DNA of 64,000 bases from DTFZ01 sp050260375. GTDB taxonomy: Bacteria; Bacillota; Clostridia; Christensenellales; SZUA-584. Below are positions 36,869-45,600 of this stretch, piece after piece. Position numbers and translations under genes: made by a program. The stretch is taken from the NCBI GenBank assembly GCA_050260375.1, contig JBLNCA010000025.1, positions 69,308 to 133,307 on the forward strand. Direction: 5' to 3'. The notes below the pieces were generated by a model. The model saw only the letters and a list, made by a program, of their open reading frames with translations. It did not search any database and had not been told where the DNA came from. Position 1 is the first letter of the stretch. Each line of letters opens with the position of its first letter.

Positions 36869-37734
36869 GCAGCGTATCCGAAAAGCCGGAGGCTACAGGG
36901 GGCAAAAGCAGGGTAAAGTGCGGCATATGCCCGCATGGCTGCGTAATTGAAGAGGGGCACGTAGGTCTTTGCAGGGCGAGGCGAGCTGTCGGCGGGAAGG
37001 TAGTAGCGGACAATTACGGCCTTGTTACGTCTATGGCGCTCGACCCGATAGAAAAAAAGCCGCTTTACCGCTTCCATCCCGGAAGCTATATACTCTCGGT
37101 GGGCAGCTACGGATGCAACTTAAGATGCCCGTTCTGCCAGAACTACGGAATTTCGATGGCGGATAAAGCGAGGGTTGGCACCGAGTATATATCGCCCGCG
37201 CAGCTTATGGAATACGCGCAAAAGCTTAAACCGCGCGGCAACATAGGTGTAGCGTTTACGTATAACGAGCCGCTTATAGGCTATGAGTATGTGCGCGACT
37301 GCGCCGAGGCGGCGAAACAGCTCGGGCTAAAAACCGTGCTCGTTACCAACGGATATGTGAACGAGCAGCCGCTTAAAGACCTGCTGCCGCTTATAGACGC
37401 GATGAACATAGACTTAAAGGCGTTTACCGAGGAGTTTTACAGTAAGCTTGGCGGGCATATCGAGCCGGTAAAGCAGGCGATTGCGATAGCTTCAAAGCAA
37501 TGCCACGTGGAGGTGACGACGCTTATAGTGCCGGGCGAAAACGATACGCCCGAAGAGATGCGCGCTCTGTCGGCATGGCTCGCGGGCGTGGATGTGGAAA
37601 TTCCGCTGCACGTTACGCGCTTTTTCCCGCGATACAAAATGGCGGGCGCTGATGCGACGCCAGTGGATACGGTATATTCGCTGGCGGATATCGCGCGGGA
37701 AAACCTAAAATACGTATACGAAGGCAACTGTTGA
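36865..37734 (+). CDS. amrS: AmmeMemoRadiSam system radical SAM enzyme
   Basis: 289 residues. An N-terminal Cys cluster, CGICPHGCVIEEGHVGLCRAR, precedes the radical SAM motif CNLRCPFC (CxxxCxxC) near residue 87. FTYNEPLIGYEYV and MNIDLKAF match the pyruvate-formate-lyase-activating-like branch. It starts by ATGA overlap with the fused MEMO/AMMECR1 gene. The modified substrate is unknown. Confidence 0.93.
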   Translation: MSSVSEKPEATGGKSRVKCGICPHGCVIEEGHVGLCRARRAVGGKVVADNYGLVTSMALDPIEKKPLYRFHPGSYILSVGSYGCNLRCPFCQNYGISMADKARVGTEYISPAQLMEYAQKLKPRGNIGVAFTYNEPLIGYEYVRDCAEAAKQLGLKTVLVTNGYVNEQPLKDLLPLIDAMNIDLKAFTEEFYSKLGGHIEPVKQAIAIASKQCHVEVTTLIVPGENDTPEEMRALSAWLAGVDVEIPLHVTRFFPRYKMAGADATPVDTVYSLADIARENLKYVYEGNC

Positions 37735-37814
37735 GGAAAAATGACGTTTGTTAAGAAAAAAGGTAGTTAGTACTACTAAATATATTAAATATGTATGACA
37801 GCGGGCAAAAAAAC

Positions 37815-37843
37815 TTGTTTGTGTGATGTATTGAATGTATACT
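37815..37843 (+). promoter_or_regulatory. sigma-A-type promoter
   Basis: TTGTTT (37815-37820), 17-base spacer, TATACT (37838-37843), 46 bases before the GTG of the alpha-oxoamine synthase gene. Confidence 0.55.
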
Positions 37844-37888
37844 CGAAATAACTGTACGAAGGCAGAATAACATTAGCAGGAGAACTAA

Positions 37889-39073
37889 GTGGATATATTC
37901 GAAAAATGTTTTAAATGGACGGAAGCCAGGGACGCAAGGGCTTCGGGGATTTACCCTTATTTTCATGCATTGCATACCGCGCAGGATACCGAAGTCGTGA
38001 TGGACGGCAGGCGCATAATCATGATAGGCTCGAATAACTACATGGGCCTTACAAACGACCCGAGGACGAAAAAAGCGGCAAACGACGCGACGGAACTATA
38101 CGGCACGGGCTGTTCAGGCTCGAGGTTCTTGAACGGCACGCTGGTGCTGCATGAGCAGCTTGAAAAGGAGCTCGCGGACTTCTTCCATAAAGACGCGGCC
38201 ATGACGTTCAGCACAGGTTTCCAGACGAACCTCGGCATAATAACCGGCGTGGTGGGCCGGCACGACTATATACTCAACGATACCGAGAACCACGCCAGTA
38301 TAGTGGACGCGTGCAGGTTAAGCTTTGCGAAAAACGTGCTGCGGTATAATCACAACGACATGAACGATCTCGAAAGCGTGCTTGCCCGGCTGCCCGAGGA
38401 AGCTGGAAAGCTTATTGTTACCGACGGCGTGTTCAGCATGAGCGGCGACATAGCCGACCTGCCCAAGATAGTGGAGCTGGCGAAGAAGTACGGCGCGCGT
38501 GTAATGGTGGACGACGCGCACGGCGTAGGCATGCTGGGTGATTGCGGAAGAGGCACGGCGAATTACTTCGGGCTCGAAGACGACGTGGATATAATAATGA
38601 CGACGTTCTCAAAGTCGTTCGCTTCGCTCGGAGGCTGCGTCGCGGCCAATGCGCTCGTAATAGACTATGTGCGGCATAAATCGCGCCCGTTCATATTCAG
38701 CGCGTCGATACCGCCCGGCAACGCGGCGGCGGCGCTTGAGGCGCTGCGTATAATGCGGAGCGAACCCGAACGCCAGAAAGCCCTAATAGACATATCGAAC
38801 TACATGCGCGCAAAGTTAAAGGACGCGGGCATACCGATAATTGAAGGCGAGACGGCGATAATACCGATATTCACGTACACGATGGAAAAGACGTTTATGA
38901 TAACAAAGCGGCTATTTGAGGAGGGCGTATACGTCAACCCGGTGATTCCCCCGGCGGTAAAGGAGGGCGAATGCATGCTGCGCACGAGCTATACCGCCAC
39001 GCATACGCGCTCTCAGATGGACGAGGCGGCGGAGATAATAAAGAAAGTGTTCTTGGAGTTCGGTATAATATAA
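37889..39073 (+). CDS. alpha-oxoamine synthase, serine palmitoyltransferase-like
   Basis: 394 residues from GTG 37889 (GCAGGAG upstream). Fold-type I PLP enzyme that condenses an amino acid with an acyl-CoA or acyl-ACP. GSNNYMGL, GTGCSGSRFLNGT, NDTENHASIVDACRLS, MVDDAHGVGMLG and the PLP Lys in TTFSKSFASLGG are present. SRFLNGT together with SRPFIFSASIPP resembles bacterial serine palmitoyltransferases (Bacteroides type) more than 8-amino-7-oxononanoate synthase, judged from memory of those families. No biotin genes adjoin. It is a single-gene unit with its own promoter and terminator. Confidence 0.8.
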   Translation: MDIFEKCFKWTEARDARASGIYPYFHALHTAQDTEVVMDGRRIIMIGSNNYMGLTNDPRTKKAANDATELYGTGCSGSRFLNGTLVLHEQLEKELADFFHKDAAMTFSTGFQTNLGIITGVVGRHDYILNDTENHASIVDACRLSFAKNVLRYNHNDMNDLESVLARLPEEAGKLIVTDGVFSMSGDIADLPKIVELAKKYGARVMVDDAHGVGMLGDCGRGTANYFGLEDDVDIIMTTFSKSFASLGGCVAANALVIDYVRHKSRPFIFSASIPPGNAAAALEALRIMRSEPERQKALIDISNYMRAKLKDAGIPIIEGETAIIPIFTYTMEKTFMITKRLFEEGVYVNPVIPPAVKEGECMLRTSYTATHTRSQMDEAAEIIKKVFLEFGII

Positions 39074-39078
39074 AAACG

Positions 39079-39107
39079 ATAAGGATGCTGAAAAACGCAT
39101 CCTTTTT
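39079..39107 (+). terminator. Rho-independent terminator
   Basis: AAGGATGC (39081-39088), loop TGAAAAAC, GCATCC and TTTTT. It directly follows the oxoamine synthase stop. Confidence 0.85.
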
Positions 39108-39114
39108 AAATATG

Positions 39115-39156
39115 CGGGGTCCCCAAAAAGACGTAAGGCTTTTTGGGGTGTGTATC
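39115..39156 (-). repeat. dispersed hairpin repeat, family R1 (reverse orientation)
   Basis: GGGGTCCCCAAAAAG, ACGTAAGG, CTTTTTGGGGTGTGTATC: the reverse complement of the R1 units at 47919-48038. It sits just after a terminator, as do the other R1 copies. Confidence 0.75.
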
Positions 39157-39182
39157 GCAGACTTGATGGAGCGGCAATAAAG

Positions 39183-39310
39183 CGCCGGATGAGGGGAAAT
39201 TCTCTGTATAAAGAAACACCTCATCAGTCGCCTGTCGGCGACAGCCTCTCCTCCTGGGGCCCCGACGAACAAAGTTCGTAGGGGTGGGTAAGGAGATGCA
39301 AGCGCGTATA
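39183..39310. repeat. MITE-like repeat with GGATGAGG/CCTCATC ends (family R2)
   Basis: Contains GCGCCGGATGAGG, then CACCTCATCAGTCGCCTGTCGGCGACAG (hairpin CGCCTGTCGGCG) and CTCCTGGGGCCCCGACGAAC. This resembles the short CCTCATC-rich palindromic elements common in gut Firmicutes. The block GCGCCGGATGAGG recurs at about 39605-39617. Confidence 0.55.
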
Positions 39311-39337
39311 AATTAGCAATAAAGCCTTCCCCAAGAG

Positions 39338-39549
39338 GAGCCGAAGGCGAGCATGCTCAGTGAGCGAAAAAGTGAGCCGAAGGCTCTGTGAGCAAAGGAG
39401 AATGCCGAACGGTAGTGACGGCAGGCGACTATTGCGAACAGAGGAGCTGAAGGCAAGCGCACCCAGTGGGTGATGAAGCGAGCCGGAGGCTCTGAGAGCA
39501 AAGGAGAATGCCGAACGGTAGTGACGGCAGGCGACTATTGCGAACAGAG
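39338..39549. repeat. two tandem copies of repeat family R3 (~105 bp)
   Basis: Both copies end in GTGACGGCAGGCGACTATTG followed by CGAACAGAGGA, preceded by GAGCAAAGGAGAATGCCGAA. Related units, with GCGCCCGGTGGGCGATGAAG at their start, are at 51360-51570. Reading frames that cross the units are repeat artefacts. Confidence 0.7.
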
Positions 39550-39640
39550 GAAGGTGGCGCGAAGCGATAGGGTATTGCCCATTGCAGGTGGGAAGTGGCG
39601 CAATGCGCCGGATGAGGTATTGTCTGCTTGGCAACATCTC
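39550..39640. repeat. second R2-type repeat remnant
   Basis: GGTGGCGCGAAGCGATAGGG, then TATTGCCCATTGCAGGTGGG, then AAGTGGCGCAATGCGCCGGATGAGG: several nested palindromes (TGGCGCAATGCGCC; TTGCCCATTGCA) sharing the GCGCCGGATGAGG block with 39183-39195. With the two repeat features before it, this fills the gene-free gap 39108-39684. Confidence 0.5.
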
Positions 39641-39684
39641 ATATTAAGTGTTAAAATGGACGCAAAAGCGGGCGGTGAAATGCA

Positions 39685-40227
39685 GTGGAATTCAAAGCTA
39701 ACGAGATAAGAACATATACGGGTATAAGGATGGACCCGTTTGAAATAACACCGGAGCAGGTGAATATAGAGGATATAGCGCATTCCCTGTCGATGATGGT
39801 AAGGGCGAACGGCCATCTTAACAGCTTCTTTTCGATAGCGCAGCATTGCTTGAACTGCGCGGCCGAGGCGAAAAACAGGAGCTTAAGCCGCCGCGTACAG
39901 CTCGCGTGCCTGCTGCACGATGCCGCCGAGTGCTATGTCGCCGATGTCCCGAGGCCGGTTAAATACAGGCTGGAGGGCTATGAATTAATAGAGCAGCGCG
40001 TTTCGGACGCCGTATTCGCTGCGTTCGGGCTCTCCGATTTATCCGAAGACGAAGCAGAAGCGGTGCGCGATATAGACAACGCCATGCTGTATTATGAATT
40101 CAAGGCGCTTACCGGCGCTATAGTAAGCAAAACCCGCCCGCATATATCGGCGGGGCTTGATTTTTCGCAAAAGCCATTTGAACAGGTAAAACAAGAATTT
40201 CTCGAAGCGTTTAAAAAGCTGTTTTAA
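39685..40227 (+). CDS. HD-domain phosphohydrolase (YfbR-like)
   Basis: 180 residues from GTG 39685 (GGGCGGTG upstream). HD motif: FSIAQHCLNCA, CLLHDAAECYVADVPRPVK, then IDNAMLYYEF supplies the last Asp. Similar proteins are 5'-nucleotidases acting on deoxynucleoside monophosphates, but many in this family are uncharacterised. The first codons lie directly after the repeat cluster, so the repeats separate it from the upstream gene. Confidence 0.82.
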   Translation: MEFKANEIRTYTGIRMDPFEITPEQVNIEDIAHSLSMMVRANGHLNSFFSIAQHCLNCAAEAKNRSLSRRVQLACLLHDAAECYVADVPRPVKYRLEGYELIEQRVSDAVFAAFGLSDLSEDEAEAVRDIDNAMLYYEFKALTGAIVSKTRPHISAGLDFSQKPFEQVKQEFLEAFKKLF

Positions 40228-40233
40228 GCGCTT

Positions 40234-41079
40234 TTATGATTCCACTATCGCGCCGCCGTTTACGTGCAGCACCTGGCCGGAAACATAACTGCCCGCTTCT
40301 GATGCGAGGTATACGTATGCGGGCGCTATCTGGAACGGCTGGGCCGCGTACTGCGCGGGCACCGAGCTGCCGAACGAGGCGACCTTTTCTGGCGAAAAGC
40401 TCGACGGTATCAGCGGCGTCCATACGGGGCCGGGAGCGACGGCGTTGACGCGTATGCCGTTTTTCATCAGCGACTGTGACATAGACCTCGTGAATGAAAC
40501 TATCGCGCCCTTTGAGGAGGAATAGTCAATCAAATCCTCCGCTCCCCGGTACGCGGTGACAGACGCGGTGTTTATTATGCTGGCTCCGGGCTTAAGATGG
40601 GGGAGCGCGGCCTTCGTCATATAGAAATACGAGAATAAATTCGTTTTAAAAGTATTTTCGAGCTGTTCGGAAGTTATATCGAGTATGCTGTTCTGCGGTA
40701 TCTGCATGCCGACGTTGTTTACCAGTACGTCTATACGGGAAAAGGCGGCGAGCGTGTCCGAAACGACTTTCCGCGCCGCTTCCTCGGTGCGCAGGTCAGC
40801 GCGTATAGGCAGGCATTTTCTGCCGTAATGCTCTACCGCCGCTTTTGTCTCATTGGCGTCCGAGTTGGCAACGAGGTACGCTATTACAACGTCGGCGCCT
40901 TCCTTTGCGAAAGCTACGGCTACGGCGCGGCCGATGCCGCTGTCTCCGCCCGTGATTATCGCTACTTTATCCTTTAACTTTTCGCTGCCGAAATATAACG
41001 GGTCGTCGTACTGCGGCCTTGGGTTCATATTTGCTTCCCTGCCTTGGAACGGCTGGTGCTGCGGCGGGAAATTCTGCAT
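40234..41079 (-). CDS. short-chain dehydrogenase/reductase (YghA / general-stress type)
   Basis: 281 residues. ATG at 41079 has a strong GGAGGT site; an in-frame ATG at 41154 lacks one. The long N-terminal tail (QHQPFQGREANMNPRPQYDD) before the Rossmann fold is typical of YghA/YhdF-type SDRs. Cofactor loop TGGDSGIGRAV, NNVGMQ, Ser in NTASVTAY, active-site YSSSKGA and the C-terminal GQVLHVNGGAIV. Often linked to stress or envelope redox chemistry; substrate unknown. It converges on the HD gene with a 6-base gap. Confidence 0.88.
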   Translation of the reverse strand: MQNFPPQHQPFQGREANMNPRPQYDDPLYFGSEKLKDKVAIITGGDSGIGRAVAVAFAKEGADVVIAYLVANSDANETKAAVEHYGRKCLPIRADLRTEEAARKVVSDTLAAFSRIDVLVNNVGMQIPQNSILDITSEQLENTFKTNLFSYFYMTKAALPHLKPGASIINTASVTAYRGAEDLIDYSSSKGAIVSFTRSMSQSLMKNGIRVNAVAPGPVWTPLIPSSFSPEKVASFGSSVPAQYAAQPFQIAPAYVYLASEAGSYVSGQVLHVNGGAIVES

Positions 41080-41143
41080 CGTAATACCTCCGGATTGTTT
41101 ATAATCCGTTTTAGTTTCTGCGTTGAAAAAAGCAAATATGCAT

Positions 41144-41168
41144 AAAAAAAGCACCGGCTGCCCGATGC
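41144..41168 (-). terminator. Rho-independent terminator of the orphan response regulator
   Basis: On the minus strand GCATCGG, loop GCAG, CCGGTGC (one G-U pair), then seven T. Confidence 0.8.
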
Positions 41169-41192
41169 GCAGAGACTCTTTGTTCGGTTAAA

Positions 41193-41867
41193 TCATTTGA
41201 ATATATAGCCTAAGCCCCAGACGGTGTCTATTAACCTGCCGTACGGCTTTATATGCTCGCGCAGCATTTTTACGTGCGTATCGACTGTACGGTCGGTGCC
41301 GAAAAAGTCTTCGCCCCATACGCTGCGCAATATCCTTTCGCGCGACAGCGCTACATGCGGGTTTCGGGCGAAGAAAAGCAGCAGCTTATACTCTTTGGGT
41401 GTTAGCTCGACGATTTCCCCGTCTATATACACAGTGCGCGATACGGAGTCTATGCACAGCCCGTCGAATATCAGGCGCCTTGGCTCGTATTTGCCGCTGC
41501 CCAGACTGTGCCGAAGTATCACGTGTATCCGAGCCATCATTACCTTGCCGGAAAACGGCTTTACTACGAAATCGTCCGCGCCAAGTTCGAAGAACGAAAG
41601 CTTTTCTTCCTCGTCGTCGCTATCCGATATTATTATTACCGGAGTATTCGAGCTTTTGCGTATCTGGCGGCAAACGTTCCAGGCGTCCAGCTCCGTAATG
41701 TTTGCGTCAATAATGATAATGTGGTATTCGTTTCGCCTGAACAGTTTTAATACTGCAATACCGTCGCCAGCTTCGTCGGCGATCAACCCCTCAAACGTGG
41801 CATGAGTCTTGATTCTCGCTCTTGTCTCGGCGTCCGGTCCGGCGATAAGTATTCGTATATCGCCCAT
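41193..41867 (-). CDS. orphan OmpR-family response regulator with atypical receiver
   Basis: 224 residues from ATG 41867, which has GAGG seven bases upstream; TTG 41879 overlaps that site. Receiver with phospho-acceptor Asp in IIIIDANITELD, Ser in IIISDSDDEEE and Lys in FVVKPFSG, followed by a winged-helix domain (ELTPKEYKLLLFFARNP, DRTVDTHVKMLR). The Mg-binding acidic pair is reduced: ILIAGPDAE where ILVVDDD is usual, so metal-dependent phosphorylation may be weak. No kinase gene is adjacent. Confidence 0.88.
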   Translation of the reverse strand: MGDIRILIAGPDAETRARIKTHATFEGLIADEAGDGIAVLKLFRRNEYHIIIIDANITELDAWNVCRQIRKSSNTPVIIISDSDDEEEKLSFFELGADDFVVKPFSGKVMMARIHVILRHSLGSGKYEPRRLIFDGLCIDSVSRTVYIDGEIVELTPKEYKLLLFFARNPHVALSRERILRSVWGEDFFGTDRTVDTHVKMLREHIKPYGRLIDTVWGLGYIFK

Positions 41868-42091
41868 GTCAAGCCTCAATTTTCAAGTTTTTACAGAGAT
41901 ACGTTAACGCATAAAGATGAGAATATAAGCAGTAATTATATAATAATAGATATTTTCTCATTAATCAAGTGATAATACATGTGTATGTGGAATATATTAA
42001 CAAATGTGATAATACTGTTATAGAAATCGCTGAAAATGATGAAAATTATGCGGAATTATGCGGAAACTTTATGAAATTCTTAACAGACCTT

Positions 42092-42155
42092 TATAATTCT
42101 ATCACATCTGTTTGTTATGATTACAATAACAACAAGTTTGTTAAAAAAATCACAC
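42092..42155 (+). promoter_or_regulatory. hydrogenase operon promoter with downstream dyads
   Basis: The 303-base gap 41868-42170 is AT-rich and contains no convincing gene. TATAAT lies at 42092-42097 with a weak TTATGA 17 bases upstream. Then come an inverted repeat TTGTTAT-N7-ATAACAA at 42112-42132 and a half-preserved TTGTTA-N6-TCACAC at 42138-42155. TTGTTA/TAACAA arms resemble operators of the redox regulator Rex, although the spacing of the first dyad is longer than the usual six bases. Confidence 0.45.
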
Positions 42156-42170
42156 GTTAGGAGGTATATG

Positions 42171-42674
42171 ATGGGCGCAAATAAAACGGCGGAGCATTGT
42201 GACGGGTGCGGGCAGCAGAAATATGCTGAAATCGCCAACATCATCGACCTGTACAAAGACAGGGAAGGCAGCCTGATACAGGTACTGCATCTTGCTCAGG
42301 AGATAAACGGATATCTGCCGCTTGACCTGCAGGTGTTTATCGCTGACAGGATGGGAATCCCGTTGTCGGAAGTGTCGGGCGTCGTTACGTTTTACTCGTT
42401 CTTTTCCACGAAGCCGAGAGGCAAACATACGATTAGGGTATGCCTTGGAACCGCGTGCTATGTGCGCGGCGGCAAAAAGATAGTGGAAGGCTTGAAGGAC
42501 CGGCTCGGAATAGATGTGGGAGAAACTACGGGCGACGGCAAGTTTACGTTTGAAGTTGCGCGCTGCATAGGCTCGTGCGGCCTTGCGCCCGCGATGATGA
42601 TAGACGACGTGGTATACAAACAGGTCAACGTAGACAAGCTGAACTCTATTCTTGCCAGGTACGAGAATGAATAG
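42171..42674 (+). CDS. hydC: NADH-linked [FeFe] hydrogenase subunit HydC (NuoE-like, [2Fe-2S])
   Basis: 167 residues from the second of two ATGs (42171), six bases after TTAGGAGG. Thioredoxin-like 24-kDa domain: GVVTFYSFFSTKPRGKHTI, cluster Cys in CLGTACYVRGG and CIGSCGLAPAMMI. It passes electrons with the flavin subunit that follows 11 bases later. An N-terminal CDGCGQQ pair of Cys is extra to the family core. Confidence 0.92.
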   Translation: MGANKTAEHCDGCGQQKYAEIANIIDLYKDREGSLIQVLHLAQEINGYLPLDLQVFIADRMGIPLSEVSGVVTFYSFFSTKPRGKHTIRVCLGTACYVRGGKKIVEGLKDRLGIDVGETTGDGKFTFEVARCIGSCGLAPAMMIDDVVYKQVNVDKLNSILARYENE

Positions 42675-42685
42675 GAGGCGGCAGT

Positions 42686-45600
42686 ATGAGCGATAAGATC
42701 AAAACGCTGGAAAGGCTTGAAGAGATACGGAAAAGCTATAACGATAATCTTCAGAAGTATAAATACAGAATATACGTCTGCGCGGGCGCCGGCTGCATAT
42801 CGTCAAACTGCGCAGCGGTAAGAGACGCCGCGATAAGCGAGATAGAAGAGGCAGGCCTTAAGGATTCCGTAAGCGTATACGAGACGGGCTGTATGGGCAC
42901 GTGCGCAGTTGGCCCCGTGATGCTCGTGCTGCCCGACAGGATATTCTATACGGAACTGGACGAACAGAAAGTAAAGGAGATAATAAGATCGCATATACTG
43001 CGCGGCAAGGTGCTCGAGCAGTATACTTTTTACGACTATTCGCTCGCGAGGCACGTGCCTTGCATAGACGACATCAACTTCTTTAAGAGGCAGGTAAAAA
43101 TAGCGCTTCGCAACTGCGGCTCGATAGAGTACGGCAAAATAGAAGCGTATATAGCAAACGGCGGATATTTTGCCGCGTATAAGGCTTTAAACGAGATGAC
43201 CCCTCAGGCCGTTGTGGACGAAGTCAAAAAATCCGGGCTCAAGGGCAGGGGCGGCGCCGGCTTCCCGACGGGCGTAAAATGGGAGTCGGGCCTTAAGCAG
43301 GAGAGCGACGAAAAATATATAGTCTGCAACGCGGATGAGGGCGACCCGGGAGCGTTCATGGACAGGAGCCTTATTGAGGGCGACCCGCATTCGATAATAG
43401 AAGGGCTAATAATAGGCGGGTACGCGATAGGCGCAAACCAGGGGTTCATATATATTCGTGCGGAATACCCGATAGCGGTAGAAAGGATGAAGGCGGCGCT
43501 TGCCGAGGCAAGGGAGCGCGGATTGCTGGGCAGGAACATACTCGGCAGCAAGTTCTCGTTTGATATCGAGATAAGGATAGGCGCGGGAGCGTTCGTATGC
43601 GGCGAAGAGACCGCGCTGATGTCTTCGATAGAAGGGCACAGGGGCGAGCCGAAGCAGAAACCGCCGTTCCCGTTCCAGAGAGGGCTGTTCGGCAAGCCGA
43701 CGATAATAAACAACGTAGAGACCTATGCGAGCGTGCCCGAAATAATAAACCGGGGCGGAGAGTGGTACACCCAGTTCGGCACGAAAACCAGCAAGGGCAC
43801 TAAGGTATTTGCGCTCGCGGGCGACGTGGTAAACACGGGCATTGTGGAAGTGCCCATCGGCATGCCGCTCGGAGACATAATATTCGAGATCGGCGGCGGA
43901 ACTCCCAATAAGAAGAAATTCAAGTCCGCGCAGATAGGCGGGCCTTCGGGCGGATGCGTGACGACCGAGAACCTCAATGTTGCTACGGATTACGAGACCA
44001 TCAAGAAAGTGGGCGCGATAATGGGCAGCGGCGGCCTTATTGTAATGAACGAGGATACGTGCATGGTCGATACCGCCCGCTATTTCATGGATTTCATACG
44101 CGACGAGTCGTGCGGCAAATGCACGGCGTGCCGCATAGGAACGAAGCGTATGCTCGAAATTTTGGAGCGCATCACGCGCGGCGAAGGCGAGGAAGGCGAC
44201 GTTGAGCTGCTAATAGAGCTCGGCGAGACGATACAGGAGACCGCTATGTGCGGCCTTGGCCAGACGGCGCCCAACCCGGTACTCAGCACGATTAAGTATT
44301 TCAGGGAGGAATACGACGAGCATATAAGGAACAAATACTGCCGGGCGGGCGTCTGCTCGGAGCTTTTCATATCGCCGTGCGAGAATACCTGCCCCGCAAA
44401 CGTAAACGTTCCGGGTTATATGTCGCTTGTGGCGGCAGGCCGGTTTATGGACGCGTACCGCCTGATACGGCAGGAGAACCCGTTCCCGGCGGTCTGCGGA
44501 AGGATATGTACGCGGCCGTGCGAGAGCAAGTGCCGCAGAAGGACGGTGGACGAAGCCGTAGCGATATGCGACCTAAAGAGGTTCGTTGCCGATTACGCTA
44601 TGCATAACGAAAAGGCTTATACGAGGGATATCGTATTCCCGAAGAACGGCAAGAGCGTCGCGGTAATAGGCGCAGGCGCTTCCGGGTTGACGTGCGCGTA
44701 TTACCTTGCAAGGATAGGCTATGACGTGGACGTATACGAGTCGCACGACACGGCGGGCGGCGTGCTCGCTTACGGCATACCCGAATACCGGCTGCCCAAT
44801 GATATTCTTGCGCATGAAGTAAAGCTCATAGAGCAGGAAGGCGTGAAGATACACTTAAATACCGAGGTAGGCAAGGATATACTGTTCGGCGAGCTCAAAG
44901 CGCGGTACGATTCGATATACATCGCCACCGGCACGCAGCTGCCCCAGAAGGTAAACATACCGGGCGAAAGCCTGCCGGGCGTTATACACGGCATAAAGTT
45001 CCTTAAAAAAGCGAATACGCACCAGCCGATAGACATGGGCAAAAATGTAGTGGTAATAGGCGGAGGCAACACGGCCATAGACTCCGCAAGGACAGCGCTG
45101 CGGCTCGGCGCTGATAACGTAACGATATTGTACAGAAGGACGAGAGGCATGATGCCGGCTTACGAGACGGAGATAAACGAGGCGCTCGAAGAGGGCATCA
45201 AGCTCGTCGAACTTGCCGCTCCGGTACGCTTCATAGCGGGCAGCGACGGCAGGGTGGCAAAGATAGAGTGCGTAAGGATGGAGCTCGGCGAGTTTGACGC
45301 GTCGGGCAGGCGCAAATCCGTACTCGTCGAAGGCTCGAACTTCATGATTGATACCGATATGGTAATTCCGGCGGTAAGCCAGTACGCGGACTTCCCGTTC
45401 ATAGGCAAGGACGAGATAGCCTTAACTCCCTGGGGGACGTTCGTGCTGCAGGGCGACACGCAGATGACCACTATGGAAGGCGTTTTCGCGGGTGGCGACG
45501 TAACGCGAGGCCCCGACGAGGTGATACGCGCGATAGCGGACGGCAAGAGGGCTGCTATATCCATCGACAAGTATCTCGGCGGCAAGGGCAAGCTCAACAA

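Noticed and set aside
41969..42160. 63-codon frame upstream of hydC
   Set aside because: AT-rich promoter region, no Shine-Dalgarno and no recognisable protein.
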